NCBI GenBank assembly: GCA_004005435.1
Contig: RZWH01000006.1
Location: 62,001-126,000, forward strand
From: Rhodobacteraceae bacterium CCMM004
GTDB lineage: Bacteria; Pseudomonadota; Alphaproteobacteria; Rhodobacterales; Rhodobacteraceae
Direction: 5' to 3'
Length of the DNA stretch: 64,000 nt
The notes under the pieces were generated by a model, which saw only the letters and a program-made list of their open reading frames with translations, did not search any database and was not told where the DNA came from. Below are positions 28,685-36,924 of this stretch, piece by piece; positions within the stretch are counted from its first letter, which is position 1; each line of letters starts with the position of its first letter. Both the position numbers and the translations under genes were made by a program.

Positions 28685-30331
28685 ATGGGCGAGGGCGGCA
28701 GGCACGGGGGACAGGCGCTGATCGAGGCGCTGGAGGCGCAGGGGGTCGACCGCGTCTTCTGCGTGCCGGGAGAGAGCTATCTGGCCGCGCTCGACGGTCT
28801 GGTCGACTCGGGCATCGCCGTGGTCGTCACCCGTCACGAGAGCGGCGCAGCGATGATGGCCGAGGCCGACGGCAAGCTTACGGGCCGCCCCGGCGTCGCC
28901 TTCGTCACCCGCGGGCCGGGGGCGACCAACGCCGCCGCGGGGGTGCACGTGGCGATGCAGGACTCCACACCCATGGTCCTGTTCGTCGGCCAGGTCGCCA
29001 CCGACCAGCGCGACCGCGAGGCGTTCCAGGAGGTCGACTACACGACGATGTTCGCGCCGCTGGCCAAGTGGGTGGCGAGCGTCGACCGCCCCGACCGCAT
29101 CCCCGAATATGTCAGCCACGCCTGGCACGTGGCCCAGAGCGGGCGGCCGGGGCCCGTGGTCTTGGCCCTGCCCGAGGACGTGCTGTCGGCACCCTGCGAC
29201 GCGGCGCCCGTGGCGGCCGCGGTGGTGCCGCGGATGCAGGCGTCCGAGGCCGATCTGGCGGCGATCCTGGAGCGGCTCGACCGGGCCGCGCGACCGATGG
29301 TGATCGTCGGCGGCCCCGGCTGGTCTGCGGCGTCCGCCGAGGCACTGGGCCGCTTTGCCGAGACCGCGCAGGCGCCGGTCGGCGCCAGCTTTCGCTGCCA
29401 GGACTATCTCGACAACGACCACCCGGCCTATGTCGGGGACGTGGGCATCGGGATCAATCCCGCCCTGGCCCAGAGGGTGCGGGACGCCGATCTGATCCTC
29501 GCCCTCGGCGCGCGCTTGGGCGAGATCACCACCTCGGGCTATACGCTCGTCACGCCGCCCGCCCCGGCGCAGGCGCTCATCCATGTCCACCCCGACCCCT
29601 CCGAGCCAGGCCGCGTCTACCGCCCCGACCTCGCCGTCGCCGCGCGGGCGGGCGCGGCGGTGCAGCAGCTCGCCGCCGCCGCGCGGGGCCCGTCGCGGGA
29701 CCGGTCGGCGTGGCTGCGGGACGCGCGCGCCGACTACGAGGCCTGGCAGGAGCCGCAGGAGACGCCGGGGGCGGTGCGGATGGAGCGCGTCGTGGCGCAT
29801 CTGCGCGAGACCCTCGGCCCCGATGCGATCCTGACCAACGGCGCGGGAAATTACTCGGCCTGGGCGCATCGCTACTATCGCTATCGCGGCTGGCGCACCC
29901 AGCTCGCCCCGACGAGCGGGTCCATGGGCTATGGCCTGCCCGCTGCGGTGGCGGCCAAGCTGCGCCACCCGGACCGCGACGTGGTCTGCCTGGCGGGCGA
30001 TGGCTGTTTCCAGATGATCGCGCAGGAGTTCGGGACCGCCTGCCAGGAGGGCGCGAATGTCGTCGTCCTGATCTCGAACAACGGCATGTATGGCACGATA
30101 CGGATGCACCAGGAGCGGCACTATCCCGGCCGGGTCTCTGGCACGCGGATGCGCAACCCCGACTTCGCCGCCTGGGCGCAGAGCTATGGCGGCTTCGGCG
30201 CGATGGTGACCGAGGACGCGGGGTTCGCCAAGGCCTTCGCCGCCGCGCGGTCGGCCGGGGTGCCCGCGATCCTGGACCTCAAGGTCTCGGCCGAGGCGCT
30301 GTCGCCCAAGCTGGTGCTGCAGCGGCCCTGA
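28685..30331 (+). CDS. Thiamin-diphosphate-dependent enzyme, acetolactate synthase-like
   Basis: A 548-residue ThDP enzyme with three domains. The cofactor-activating Glu is Glu52 in TRHESGAAMMA and the ThDP-Mg motif is GDGCFQM...LISNN near residues 438-465. FVTRGPGATNAA and PMVLFVGQV are typical of the acetolactate synthase, sulfoacetaldehyde acetyltransferase and oxalyl-CoA decarboxylase superfamily. No regulatory subunit (ilvN) is adjacent, so it is probably not the main biosynthetic ALS. GGAGG precedes the ATG at 28685. Substrate cannot be fixed; annotators usually call it 'thiamine pyrophosphate-binding protein'. Confidence 0.85.
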   Translation: MGEGGRHGGQALIEALEAQGVDRVFCVPGESYLAALDGLVDSGIAVVVTRHESGAAMMAEADGKLTGRPGVAFVTRGPGATNAAAGVHVAMQDSTPMVLFVGQVATDQRDREAFQEVDYTTMFAPLAKWVASVDRPDRIPEYVSHAWHVAQSGRPGPVVLALPEDVLSAPCDAAPVAAAVVPRMQASEADLAAILERLDRAARPMVIVGGPGWSAASAEALGRFAETAQAPVGASFRCQDYLDNDHPAYVGDVGIGINPALAQRVRDADLILALGARLGEITTSGYTLVTPPAPAQALIHVHPDPSEPGRVYRPDLAVAARAGAAVQQLAAAARGPSRDRSAWLRDARADYEAWQEPQETPGAVRMERVVAHLRETLGPDAILTNGAGNYSAWAHRYYRYRGWRTQLAPTSGSMGYGLPAAVAAKLRHPDRDVVCLAGDGCFQMIAQEFGTACQEGANVVVLISNNGMYGTIRMHQERHYPGRVSGTRMRNPDFAAWAQSYGGFGAMVTEDAGFAKAFAAARSAGVPAILDLKVSAEALSPKLVLQRP

Positions 30332-30699
30332 TTTCGGGGGACGCCGCCCCGGCATGACCTGGCGCACCCTGCCCCTCGCGCGATGCCTTCGAACCCCCAT
30401 GCCCGGCCCGGCGGGCACCGCCGGGCAGCGCCGTCCCGCCCCCCCGGGGCGGCGCTTTTGGCGAGGACAGGTTGGCCGCCGCGACGTGAATGCTTTTGGG
30501 ACTGTCCCGCGTCGCACGCACCCGCCCCGGCGGGACGGCGCTGCCCTTGTCTCTCAACACCCTCCGTTCGCCCGACGGCCGCCGTCGTTGGGGCTCTCGG
30601 GCGCCCCCATGCCGAACTCGGCACCCCCCCGGCCGCAAACCCGTTTCACCCCGGGCGCGTCCTGCTCTAGGGTCGCGGCACAGCCCAAGGGAGGAGCCG
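30332..30699. other. Non-coding interval with repeat copy C
   Basis: These 368 bases separate the ThDP enzyme from the BKACE gene on the same strand. They contain a family-1 element (30423-30546). Its left hairpin followed by TTTT could end transcription of the ThDP enzyme gene. No gene is supported; the promoter of the BKACE operon is expected between 30547 and 30690 but no clear boxes are visible. Confidence 0.65.
30423..30546 (+). repeat. Intergenic TIR element, family 1, copy C
   Basis: A 124-bp copy with perfect 18-bp ends: GGGCAGCGCCGTCCCGCC at 30423-30440 and its complement at 30529-30546. The left arm with CCCCCC and GGGGCGGCGCT forms a strong hairpin followed by TTTTGG, similar to an intrinsic terminator for the upstream gene. 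Confidence 0.88.
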
Positions 30700-31608
30700 A
30701 TGCCGCTCGCCATGACCCGCGAGGTCTTCATCACCTGCGCCGTCACCGGGTCGGGGGCGACCCAGGACCGCAGCTCGCACGTGCCGCGGTCGCCGAAAGA
30801 GATCGCCGACAGCGCCATCGCCGCGGCTCAGGCCGGTGCCGCCATCGTCCATTGCCACGTCCGCGACCCCGAGACCGGGGCGCCCTCCCGCGATCCCGCC
30901 CTCTATCGCGAGGTGACCGAGCGCATCCGGGACAGCGCCACCGACGTGGTCCTGAACCTCACCGCCGGGATGGGGGGCGATCTGGTATTGGGAGGGACCG
31001 ACCGGCCGCTGCCGCCTGGGCCCGGGACCGACATGATCGGCGCGGAGGACCGCATCGCCCACATCGCCGACTGCCTGCCGGAGATCTGCACCCTCGACTG
31101 CGGCACGATGAACTTTGCCGAGGCCGACTATCTCATGGTGAACACGCCGGGGATGCTGGAGGCGATGGGGCGCGGGATGACCGCCCTCGGCGTCACCCCC
31201 GAGATCGAGGCGTTCGACACCGGCCACCTGTGGCTGGCACAGCGGCTGGTGGCGGACGGGGTGCTGCCCGACCCCGCGCTGGTGCAGCTCTGCATGGGCG
31301 TGCCCTGGGGCGCGCCCGACGACCTGCACACATTCCTCGCCATGGTGGCGAACGTGCCCCGGGGCTGGACCTTTTCCGCGTTTTCGCTGGGGCGGCACCA
31401 GATGCCGTATGTGGCGGCGGCGGTGCTGGCTGGGGGGCACGTGCGGGTGGGTCTGGAGGACAACCTGATGCTCGACCGCGACGTGCTGGCCACCAATGCG
31501 CAGCTGGTGGAGCGCGCCGTGGAGATCGTTGAGCGGATGGGCGCCCGGGTCATCGGCCCCCAGGCCGTCCGCGACAGGCTGGGCCTGACCAAGCGGGCGC
31601 CGCGGTGA
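30700..31608 (+). CDS. BKACE (3-keto-5-aminohexanoate cleavage-type) enzyme, probably dehydrocarnitine-specific
   Basis: A 302-residue DUF849/BKACE enzyme: a TIM barrel with a zinc site. It has ITCAVTGSGA near the start, the metal-binding HCHVRD (His51, His53), EAFDTGHLW and the closing GHVRVGLEDNL. These enzymes condense a beta-keto acid with acetyl-CoA to give acetoacetate and a new CoA thioester. The next gene is a carnitine dehydrogenase-type fusion with GTGA overlap, so 3-dehydrocarnitine is the likely substrate, giving betainyl-CoA and acetoacetate. GGGAGGAG precedes the ATG at 30700. Confidence 0.88.
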   Translation: MPLAMTREVFITCAVTGSGATQDRSSHVPRSPKEIADSAIAAAQAGAAIVHCHVRDPETGAPSRDPALYREVTERIRDSATDVVLNLTAGMGGDLVLGGTDRPLPPGPGTDMIGAEDRIAHIADCLPEICTLDCGTMNFAEADYLMVNTPGMLEAMGRGMTALGVTPEIEAFDTGHLWLAQRLVADGVLPDPALVQLCMGVPWGAPDDLHTFLAMVANVPRGWTFSAFSLGRHQMPYVAAAVLAGGHVRVGLEDNLMLDRDVLATNAQLVERAVEIVERMGARVIGPQAVRDRLGLTKRAPR

Positions 31609-32996
31609 GCCGGGCGGGGATCGTCGGCGGCGGTGTCATCGGCGGCGGCTGGGCGGCGCGGTTCCTGCTGATGGGCTGGGACGTGGCCTTCCACGACCCC
31701 GATCCCGGCGCCTGGGACGCGCTGCACGAGACGCTGGCGCAGGCGCGGCGCGCGCTGCCCATGCTCTACGACACCGCCCTGCCCGCCGAGGGGCGGCTGA
31801 CCCGCGCCGCCAGCGTGGCCGAGGCGGTGGCTGGCGCCGACTGGGTGCAGGAGAGCGTGCCCGAACGCCTGCCCCTCAAGCACGCCGTGCTGGCCGAGAT
31901 CGCGGCGGCGGCCCCCGAGGGCACAGTCGTTGGCTCGTCCACCTCTGGCTTTACGCCCACCGCCCTGCGAGAGGGCCTGCCCGAGGGCGCGCCGGTGATC
32001 GTCGCGCACCCCTTCAACCCGGTCTACCTGCTGCCGCTGGTCGAGGTGGTGGGGGCCGAGGGCCACGTGGCCGACCGCGCCCGGGCGATCCTGACCGGGA
32101 TCGGAATGCGACCGCTGCTCCTGCGCCGCGAGATCGACGGCCACATCGCCGACCGCTTGTTGGAATCCGTCTGGCGCGAGGCGCTGTGGCTGATCCAGGA
32201 CGACATCGCCACCACCGAAGAGATCGACGAGGCGATCCGCCTGGGCTTTGGCCTGCGCTGGGCGCAGATGGGCCTGTTCGAGACCTATCGCACCGCGGGC
32301 GGCGATGCCGGGATGGCGCATTTCATCGCGCAGTTCGCCCCGGCGCTGCACTGGCCCTGGTCGCGCCTGACGGACGTGCCGGACCTGGACGGGCCGCTGG
32401 CCGAGAAGATCGCGGCCCAGTCCGACGCGCAGTCCGGCCACCTGTCGATCCGCGCGTTGCAGGCGCGGCGCGACGAGGCGCTCGTGGCGATCCTCCGCGC
32501 GCTGCGGGCCCGCGACGCGGGGGCGGGGTCGGTCATCGCCGCCCACGAGGCGACCGTCGCGGACCTGCCCGAGGACGGCGTGCCGCTGATCACCGTGCGC
32601 CGCACCGTGCCCATCGACTGGACCGACATGAACGGCCACATGAACGAGGGGCGCTATGGCCAGATCTTCTCGGACGCGGCCGAGCGGGTGATGGCTCTGG
32701 TGGGTGCCGACGCCGACTATGTGGCGCGGGGACTGAGCTATTTCACCGTGGAGACGACGGTGAAATACTTGGCCGAGACCCACGCCGGGGAGGCGGTAGA
32801 GGTGGCCAGCCGCGTGACCCAGGGCGCGGGCAAGAAGCTGCGCGTGGTCCACGAGATGCGGCGCCAGGGCGAGACCGAACCGCTGGCCACCTGCGACCAG
32901 CTGATGATCCATGTCAGCCTGACGACGCGCCGTGCCTGCGATCCGCCCGAGGATGTGGAGGCGCGGGTGCGGGCGCTGGCCGACGCCCATCGTTGA
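31605..32996 (+). CDS. L-carnitine dehydrogenase fused to a thioesterase domain
   Basis: A 463-residue fusion. Residues 1-310 form a 3-hydroxyacyl-CoA dehydrogenase-type enzyme with the NAD site GIVGGGVIGGGWAARF and the catalytic IVAHPFNPVYLLPLVEVV segment. Residues about 325-460 form a hot-dog 4HBT thioesterase with DWTDMNGHMNEGRY. This fusion matches carnitine 3-dehydrogenases that carry a betainyl-CoA thioesterase domain. With the BKACE gene it would convert carnitine to 3-dehydrocarnitine, then betainyl-CoA, then glycine betaine. The GTG start overlaps the preceding stop. Confidence 0.88.
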   Translation: MSRAGIVGGGVIGGGWAARFLLMGWDVAFHDPDPGAWDALHETLAQARRALPMLYDTALPAEGRLTRAASVAEAVAGADWVQESVPERLPLKHAVLAEIAAAAPEGTVVGSSTSGFTPTALREGLPEGAPVIVAHPFNPVYLLPLVEVVGAEGHVADRARAILTGIGMRPLLLRREIDGHIADRLLESVWREALWLIQDDIATTEEIDEAIRLGFGLRWAQMGLFETYRTAGGDAGMAHFIAQFAPALHWPWSRLTDVPDLDGPLAEKIAAQSDAQSGHLSIRALQARRDEALVAILRALRARDAGAGSVIAAHEATVADLPEDGVPLITVRRTVPIDWTDMNGHMNEGRYGQIFSDAAERVMALVGADADYVARGLSYFTVETTVKYLAETHAGEAVEVASRVTQGAGKKLRVVHEMRRQGETEPLATCDQLMIHVSLTTRRACDPPEDVEARVRALADAHR

Positions 32997-33051
32997 GCGG
33001 GGCCGTCCCATGGCCTAAACCACGGGGATCGCCGCCGCAGGAGTCGCCGCC

Positions 33052-34371
33052 ATGAGCCACATCTTTCCCCGCCACAGCCGCCAGTCGCCGCCCGTCGCGG
33101 TGCGGGGCGAGGGCTGCTACCTCTACGACGCCAGCGGCAAGGCCTATCTGGACGGCTCCGGCGGGGCGGCGGTGTCGTGTCTGGGCCACGGCGACCGGAC
33201 GGTGATCGACGCGGTCAAGTCGCAGCTCGACGCGCTCGCCTTCGCCCACACCGGGTTCTTCACCTCCGAGCCGGCCGAGGCGCTGGCCGACCTTCTGATC
33301 GCCCACGCGCCCGAGGGGCTCGACCGGGTCTATCTGGTGTCGGGCGGGTCGGAGGCGACCGAGGCGGCGATCAAGCTGGCGCGGCAGTACTTCGTCGAGA
33401 TCGGCCAGCCCCAGCGCGGCAAGCTCATCGCCCGGCAGCAGAGCTATCACGGCAACACCATCGGTGCGCTGAGCGCCGGGGGCAACGCTTGGCGGCGGGC
33501 GCAGTTCGGGCCGCTGCTTTTGGACGTCAGCCATATCGCGCCGTGCTATCCCTACCGCCTCCAGCGCGACGACGAGAGCCCGGAGGACTATGGCCTGCGC
33601 GCCGCGCAGGCGCTGGAGGACGAGATCCTGGCGCAAGGCCCTGAGACGGTCATGGCCTTCATGGCCGAGCCGGTGGTGGGGGCGACGGCGGGGGCGCTGG
33701 CGCCCGCGCCGGGCTACTTCCGGCGGATCCGCGAGATCTGCGACCGCTACGGGGTGCTCCTGATCCTCGACGAGGTGATGTGCGGGATGGGCCGGACCGG
33801 CACGCTCTTCGCTTGCGAGCAGGACGGGATCGCGCCCGACATCGCCTGCATCGCCAAGGGGCTCGGTGCGGGGTATCAGCCGTTGGGCGCGATGCTGTGC
33901 ACCGGCGCGATCTACGACGCGATCCGCGACGGCAGCGGGTTCTTCCAGCACGGCCACACCTATGTCGGCCACCCGGCTGCTGCGGCGGCGGGGCACGCGG
34001 TGGTGTCGGCGCTGCTCGACCGGGGGCTGGTGGCGCGCTCTGCCGCACAGGGCGAGGCGCTGGCGGACCGGCTGGAGGCGCGGTTCGGGCAGCACCCGCA
34101 TGTGGGCGACCTGCGCGGGCGGGGCCTGTTCCGTGGGGTCGAGCTGGTGGCCGACCGCGAGACTAAGGCGCCCTTCGACCCGGCGCGCGGGGTGGCGCCG
34201 AAGGTGAAGAAGGCGGCGTTCGAGGCGGGCCTGATCTGCTATCCGATGCAGGGCACCATCGACGGGCGGCAGGGCGACCACGTATTGCTGGCCCCGCCCT
34301 TCATCGTCGAGGACGCGCAGCTGGACGAACTGGTGGACAAGTTGGCGGTGGCCATCGACGCGGCGACCTGA
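33052..34371 (+). CDS. Class III PLP aminotransferase
   Basis: A 439-residue fold-type I aminotransferase of the omega-amino acid/aspartate aminotransferase family group. It shows SGGSEATEAAIKLARQY, the PLP-binding LILDEVMCGMGRTG and the lysine motif IAKGLGAGYQPLGAM, then HGHTYVGHPAAAAAG. The frequent partner acceptors are pyruvate or 2-oxoglutarate, but substrate is not clear. It lies 55 bp after the carnitine dehydrogenase gene on the same strand and could be in its operon; equally it faces the gabT island. AGGAG precedes the ATG. Confidence 0.9.
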   Translation: MSHIFPRHSRQSPPVAVRGEGCYLYDASGKAYLDGSGGAAVSCLGHGDRTVIDAVKSQLDALAFAHTGFFTSEPAEALADLLIAHAPEGLDRVYLVSGGSEATEAAIKLARQYFVEIGQPQRGKLIARQQSYHGNTIGALSAGGNAWRRAQFGPLLLDVSHIAPCYPYRLQRDDESPEDYGLRAAQALEDEILAQGPETVMAFMAEPVVGATAGALAPAPGYFRRIREICDRYGVLLILDEVMCGMGRTGTLFACEQDGIAPDIACIAKGLGAGYQPLGAMLCTGAIYDAIRDGSGFFQHGHTYVGHPAAAAAGHAVVSALLDRGLVARSAAQGEALADRLEARFGQHPHVGDLRGRGLFRGVELVADRETKAPFDPARGVAPKVKKAAFEAGLICYPMQGTIDGRQGDHVLLAPPFIVEDAQLDELVDKLAVAIDAAT

Positions 34372-34400
34372 CGACGGCGCGCGGTGGCGGACGGGAATCT

Positions 34401-34460
34401 GGGGGCCGTCTGCCCCCGTCGCCTGCGGCGACTCCCCCGAGGATATTTTGAAAGGAAAGT
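34401..34460 (+). repeat. Modular hairpin plus tail motif, copy 1
   Basis: Three modules follow each other: GGGGGCCGTCTGCCCCC (34401-34417), GTCGCCTGCGGCGAC (34418-34432) and a tail, TCCCCCGAGGATATTTTG then AAAGGAAAG (34433-34459). Both hairpins are perfect. It lies 30 bp after the aminotransferase stop codon. The same three modules recur at 48651-48708 on the other strand. Confidence 0.8.
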
Positions 34461-34507
34461 CGGGGCAGGGGTGCACCCAGTCCGAACTTTCCTTTTCAAA
34501 TATCCTC
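34439..34507. terminator. Large AT-rich inverted repeat between convergent genes
   Basis: Positions 34439-34460 and 34486-34507 are inverted copies of 22 bases (GAGGATATTT...GGAAAGT), pairing with at most two mismatches around a 25-base loop. It is formed by two head-to-head tail modules. Placed between the plus-strand aminotransferase and the minus-strand gabT, it probably acts as a bidirectional transcription end. Confidence 0.7.
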
Positions 34508-34517
34508 GCCGAAGGCG
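34486..34517 (-). repeat. Modular hairpin plus tail motif, partial inverted copy
   Basis: Reading the minus strand, a short hairpin CGCCTTCGGCG (34507-34517) is followed by the tail AGGATATTTGAAAAGGAAAG. The first G/C hairpin of the full motif is absent. Confidence 0.6.
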
Positions 34518-34544
34518 CAGGTCGACGTCCCGCGCAGGTGGTGG

Positions 34545-34569
34545 AGGGGCAGCCCGTGGGGCTGCCCCT
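34545..34569 (-). terminator. Perfect hairpin downstream of gabT
   Basis: AGGGGCAGCCC and GGGCTGCCCCT form a perfect eleven-base stem with loop GTG, ending 10 bp past the gabT stop. There is no T-run after it on the minus strand, so it may act as an mRNA 3'-end stabiliser or a Rho-assisted terminator. Confidence 0.55.
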
Positions 34570-34578
34570 GAGGGTGCG

Positions 34579-35997
34579 TCAGGCGGCGTCTTCGGCCACG
34601 GCGTCGGCGAGGGCAGCCTCGAAGATCGCCAGGCCCTCCTCGATCACCGCGTCGGAGGCCGTCAGCGGCACCATGATGCGCAGCGCGTTACCGTGCATCC
34701 CGCAGGCCAGCAGGATCAGCCCACGTTTGAGCGCGTGGGCGATGACGCGCTTGGTCAGCGCCGCGTCGGGGGTGCCGGTGTCGAAGTCGGTGACGAACTC
34801 CACCGCCAGCATCGCGCCCAGGCCGCGGATGTCCCACATCCGGAAGGGGGCGGTGCGGGCGCCGATCTCGGCAAAGCGGGCGCGGAAGGTCTCGCCCAGG
34901 GCCGTGGAGCGGGCGAGCAGGCCCTCCTCCTCGATCGCCTCGATGGCGGCGAGCGCGGCGGCGCAGGCCACAGGGTTGCCGCCGTAGGTGCCGCCGAGGC
35001 CCCCGGGGGCCATGGCGTCCATCACCTCGGCGCGGCCGATCACCCCGGCGATGGGATAGCCGCCGGCCATGGACTTGGCCACGGTCAGCAGGTCCGGCAC
35101 GACGCCGGAATGCTCGATGGCGAACCACGTGCCGGTGCGGCCGAAGCCCGCTTGGATCTCGTCCGAGATCAGCAGGATGCCGTGGGCGTCGCAGATCGCG
35201 CGCAGGCGCCGCCACATCTCGGCCGGGACGGGGTAATAGCCGCCCTCGCCCAGGACGGGTTCGAGGATGATCGCGGCGACGCGGGACGGCTCGGCGTCGG
35301 TGAGGAACAGCGTCTCCAGCGCCTGAATGGCGTCGTCCACGGTGATCCCGGCGCGGGCGTCGGGGAAGGGCGCGCGCCAGATGTCGGACGGGAACGGGCC
35401 GACGCCGTTCTTGTAGGGCGTGACCTTGCCGGTCATGCCCAGCGTCAGGAGCGTGCGGCCGTGGTAACCGGCGGTGAAGGCGATGACGCCGGGGCGACCG
35501 GTCGCGGCGCGGGCGATCTTGACCGCGTTTTCCACCGCCTCGGCGCCGGTCGTGACCAACAGCGTCTTCTTGGCATGGTCGCCGGGGGCCAGCGCATTCA
35601 GCTTCTCGGCCAGGGCCACGTAGGGCTCGTAGGGGACGACCTGGAACGAGGTGTGGGTGTAGAGGTCCTCCTGCGCCTTGGCGGCGGCGATGACCTTGGG
35701 GTGGCGGTGGCCGGTGTTCAGCACGGCGATGCCGCCGGCGAAGTCGACATAGCGGTTGCCCTCGACATCCCACAGCTCGGCGTTCTCGGCGCGGGCGGCG
35801 TAGACGCCGGGGGCGGCCGAGGCGACGCCACGAGCGACCGCGGCCTCGCGGCGGGTCATGAGGGCGGCGTTCGCGCCGGGGGTTCCGGCGGGGGCCGCGG
35901 CGGCGGTCGAAGTCTGCGCGACGGTCGCCGCGGTTTTGGCGGCGGACTTGCGCGGGGCGGCCGGGCGCCGGCGGCGGGTCTTGGGTTCGGTGGCCAT
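34579..35997 (-). CDS. gabT: 4-aminobutyrate--2-oxoglutarate aminotransferase
   Basis: A 472-residue class III aminotransferase. The core from about residue 47 matches GabT: VTTGAEAVENAVKIARA, GYHGRT, EPVLGEGGYYPVP, SDEIQAGFGRTG, and the PLP lysine in TVAKSMAGGYPIAG. It converts GABA to succinic semialdehyde. The first 46 residues are an unusual Lys/Arg then Ala/Thr-rich tail (TRRRRPAAPRKSAAK) not found in standard GabT of about 425 residues. The upstream start at 35997 is kept because GGAGCG is before it and no ribosome site precedes the internal Met47. Divergent from the PuuR-like regulator, which probably controls it. Confidence 0.9.
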   Translation of the reverse strand: MATEPKTRRRRPAAPRKSAAKTAATVAQTSTAAAAPAGTPGANAALMTRREAAVARGVASAAPGVYAARAENAELWDVEGNRYVDFAGGIAVLNTGHRHPKVIAAAKAQEDLYTHTSFQVVPYEPYVALAEKLNALAPGDHAKKTLLVTTGAEAVENAVKIARAATGRPGVIAFTAGYHGRTLLTLGMTGKVTPYKNGVGPFPSDIWRAPFPDARAGITVDDAIQALETLFLTDAEPSRVAAIILEPVLGEGGYYPVPAEMWRRLRAICDAHGILLISDEIQAGFGRTGTWFAIEHSGVVPDLLTVAKSMAGGYPIAGVIGRAEVMDAMAPGGLGGTYGGNPVACAAALAAIEAIEEEGLLARSTALGETFRARFAEIGARTAPFRMWDIRGLGAMLAVEFVTDFDTGTPDAALTKRVIAHALKRGLILLACGMHGNALRIMVPLTASDAVIEEGLAIFEAALADAVAEDAA

Positions 35998-36038
35998 GGT
36001 CGCTCCGGGACACTATGGGCGGTGGTTAGAATTTCGTG

Positions 36039-36074
36039 ATGCCGATGAATAAACTTGTCAATGGAAATCGGCAT
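36039..36074. promoter_or_regulatory. Inverted-repeat operator candidate between gabT and the PuuR-like gene
   Basis: ATGCCGAT (36039-36046) and ATCGGCAT (36067-36074) are a perfect inverted pair separated by 20 AT-rich bases. The 165-bp divergent region is much richer in A and T than the genes. It is the likely binding site for the XRE-cupin regulator, but this is inference. Confidence 0.5.
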
Positions 36075-36162
36075 TCGCGTCCAAACGCGAAGATTTTCGT
36101 TGATTGCCGTGGCCGCCCCGCGTTTATTAAACCGAACAGGTGTCGAGCGAAGGAGGGCGCGG

Positions 36163-36732
36163 GTGGACATTGGCGGACGGCTCAGACAGGTGCGCGAGAC
36201 GCGCGGTCTGTCCCAGCGCGAGCTTGCCTCGCGGGCCGGGCTGACCAATGGTGCCGTGTCCCTGATCGAGCAGAACAAGTCCAGCCCCTCGGTCTCGTCG
36301 CTGAAACGCCTGCTCGACGCGCTGCCGCTGACGCTGTCTGAGTTCTTCTCGGACGTGGAGGAGGCGGGGGCGCCGAAATACTTCTATGCCGCCGACGAGT
36401 TCACCGAGCTGTCGCCGCAGGAGGCGGGTCTCGGATCCGGCGCGGTGCGGGTGTCCTTGCGCCAGTTGGGCGACGCTGCGCGGCACAGCCTCCAGGTTCT
36501 GCACGAGACCTATCCGCCCGGCGCGGACACCGGGCCGGAGATGCTGAGCCACGCGGCCGAGGAGGCGGGGGTGGTGGTGTCGGGCATCGTCGAGATCACC
36601 GTGGACGATCAGGTGCGGGTGCTGAACCCCGGCGACGGCTATCTCTTCGACAGCCGCCTGCCGCACCGGTTCCGCAACATCGGAAGCGTGGATTGCGTGA
36701 TCGTCAGCGCCTGCACGCCGCCGACCTTTTGA
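36163..36732 (+). CDS. XRE-cupin transcriptional regulator, PuuR-like
   Basis: A 189-residue regulator with an N-terminal helix-turn-helix (about 1-58; RQVRETRGLSQRELASRAGLTNGAVSLIEQ) and a C-terminal cupin domain (about 110-185; ETYPPGADTGPEMLSHAAEEAGVVVSG, NPGDGYLFDSRLPHRF). This arrangement is that of PuuR, the repressor of putrescine use, and relatives. The GTG at 36163 is chosen for the AAGGAGGG six bases upstream; an open frame upstream is not conserved. It is divergent from gabT and 192 bp upstream of the TAXI-TRAP operon, so it may control both. Confidence 0.9.
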   Translation: MDIGGRLRQVRETRGLSQRELASRAGLTNGAVSLIEQNKSSPSVSSLKRLLDALPLTLSEFFSDVEEAGAPKYFYAADEFTELSPQEAGLGSGAVRVSLRQLGDAARHSLQVLHETYPPGADTGPEMLSHAAEEAGVVVSGIVEITVDDQVRVLNPGDGYLFDSRLPHRFRNIGSVDCVIVSACTPPTF

Positions 36733-36924
36733 GGGGGACTCACATGGAGGTTGACACGGGGAAGGGCACTGGCGTCAGACTGCTAGACCGGGGTTTTGCA
36801 CCCCCGGTGGTGCGTCGTGAGTGAATCGGTTGCGGCCTTGGCGACCCGTGTTATCCTAAAAAGAACAAAAACGATCGAGTGCGAGCAACCTCGACGCAAA
36901 AACGAAACAGTTTGGGAGACGAAC

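Noticed and set aside
28685-30331. Assignment of the ThDP enzyme as biosynthetic acetolactate synthase (ilvB)
   Set aside because: No small subunit (ilvN) or ilvC lies beside it and the superfamily has many other reactions, so no gene symbol is given.
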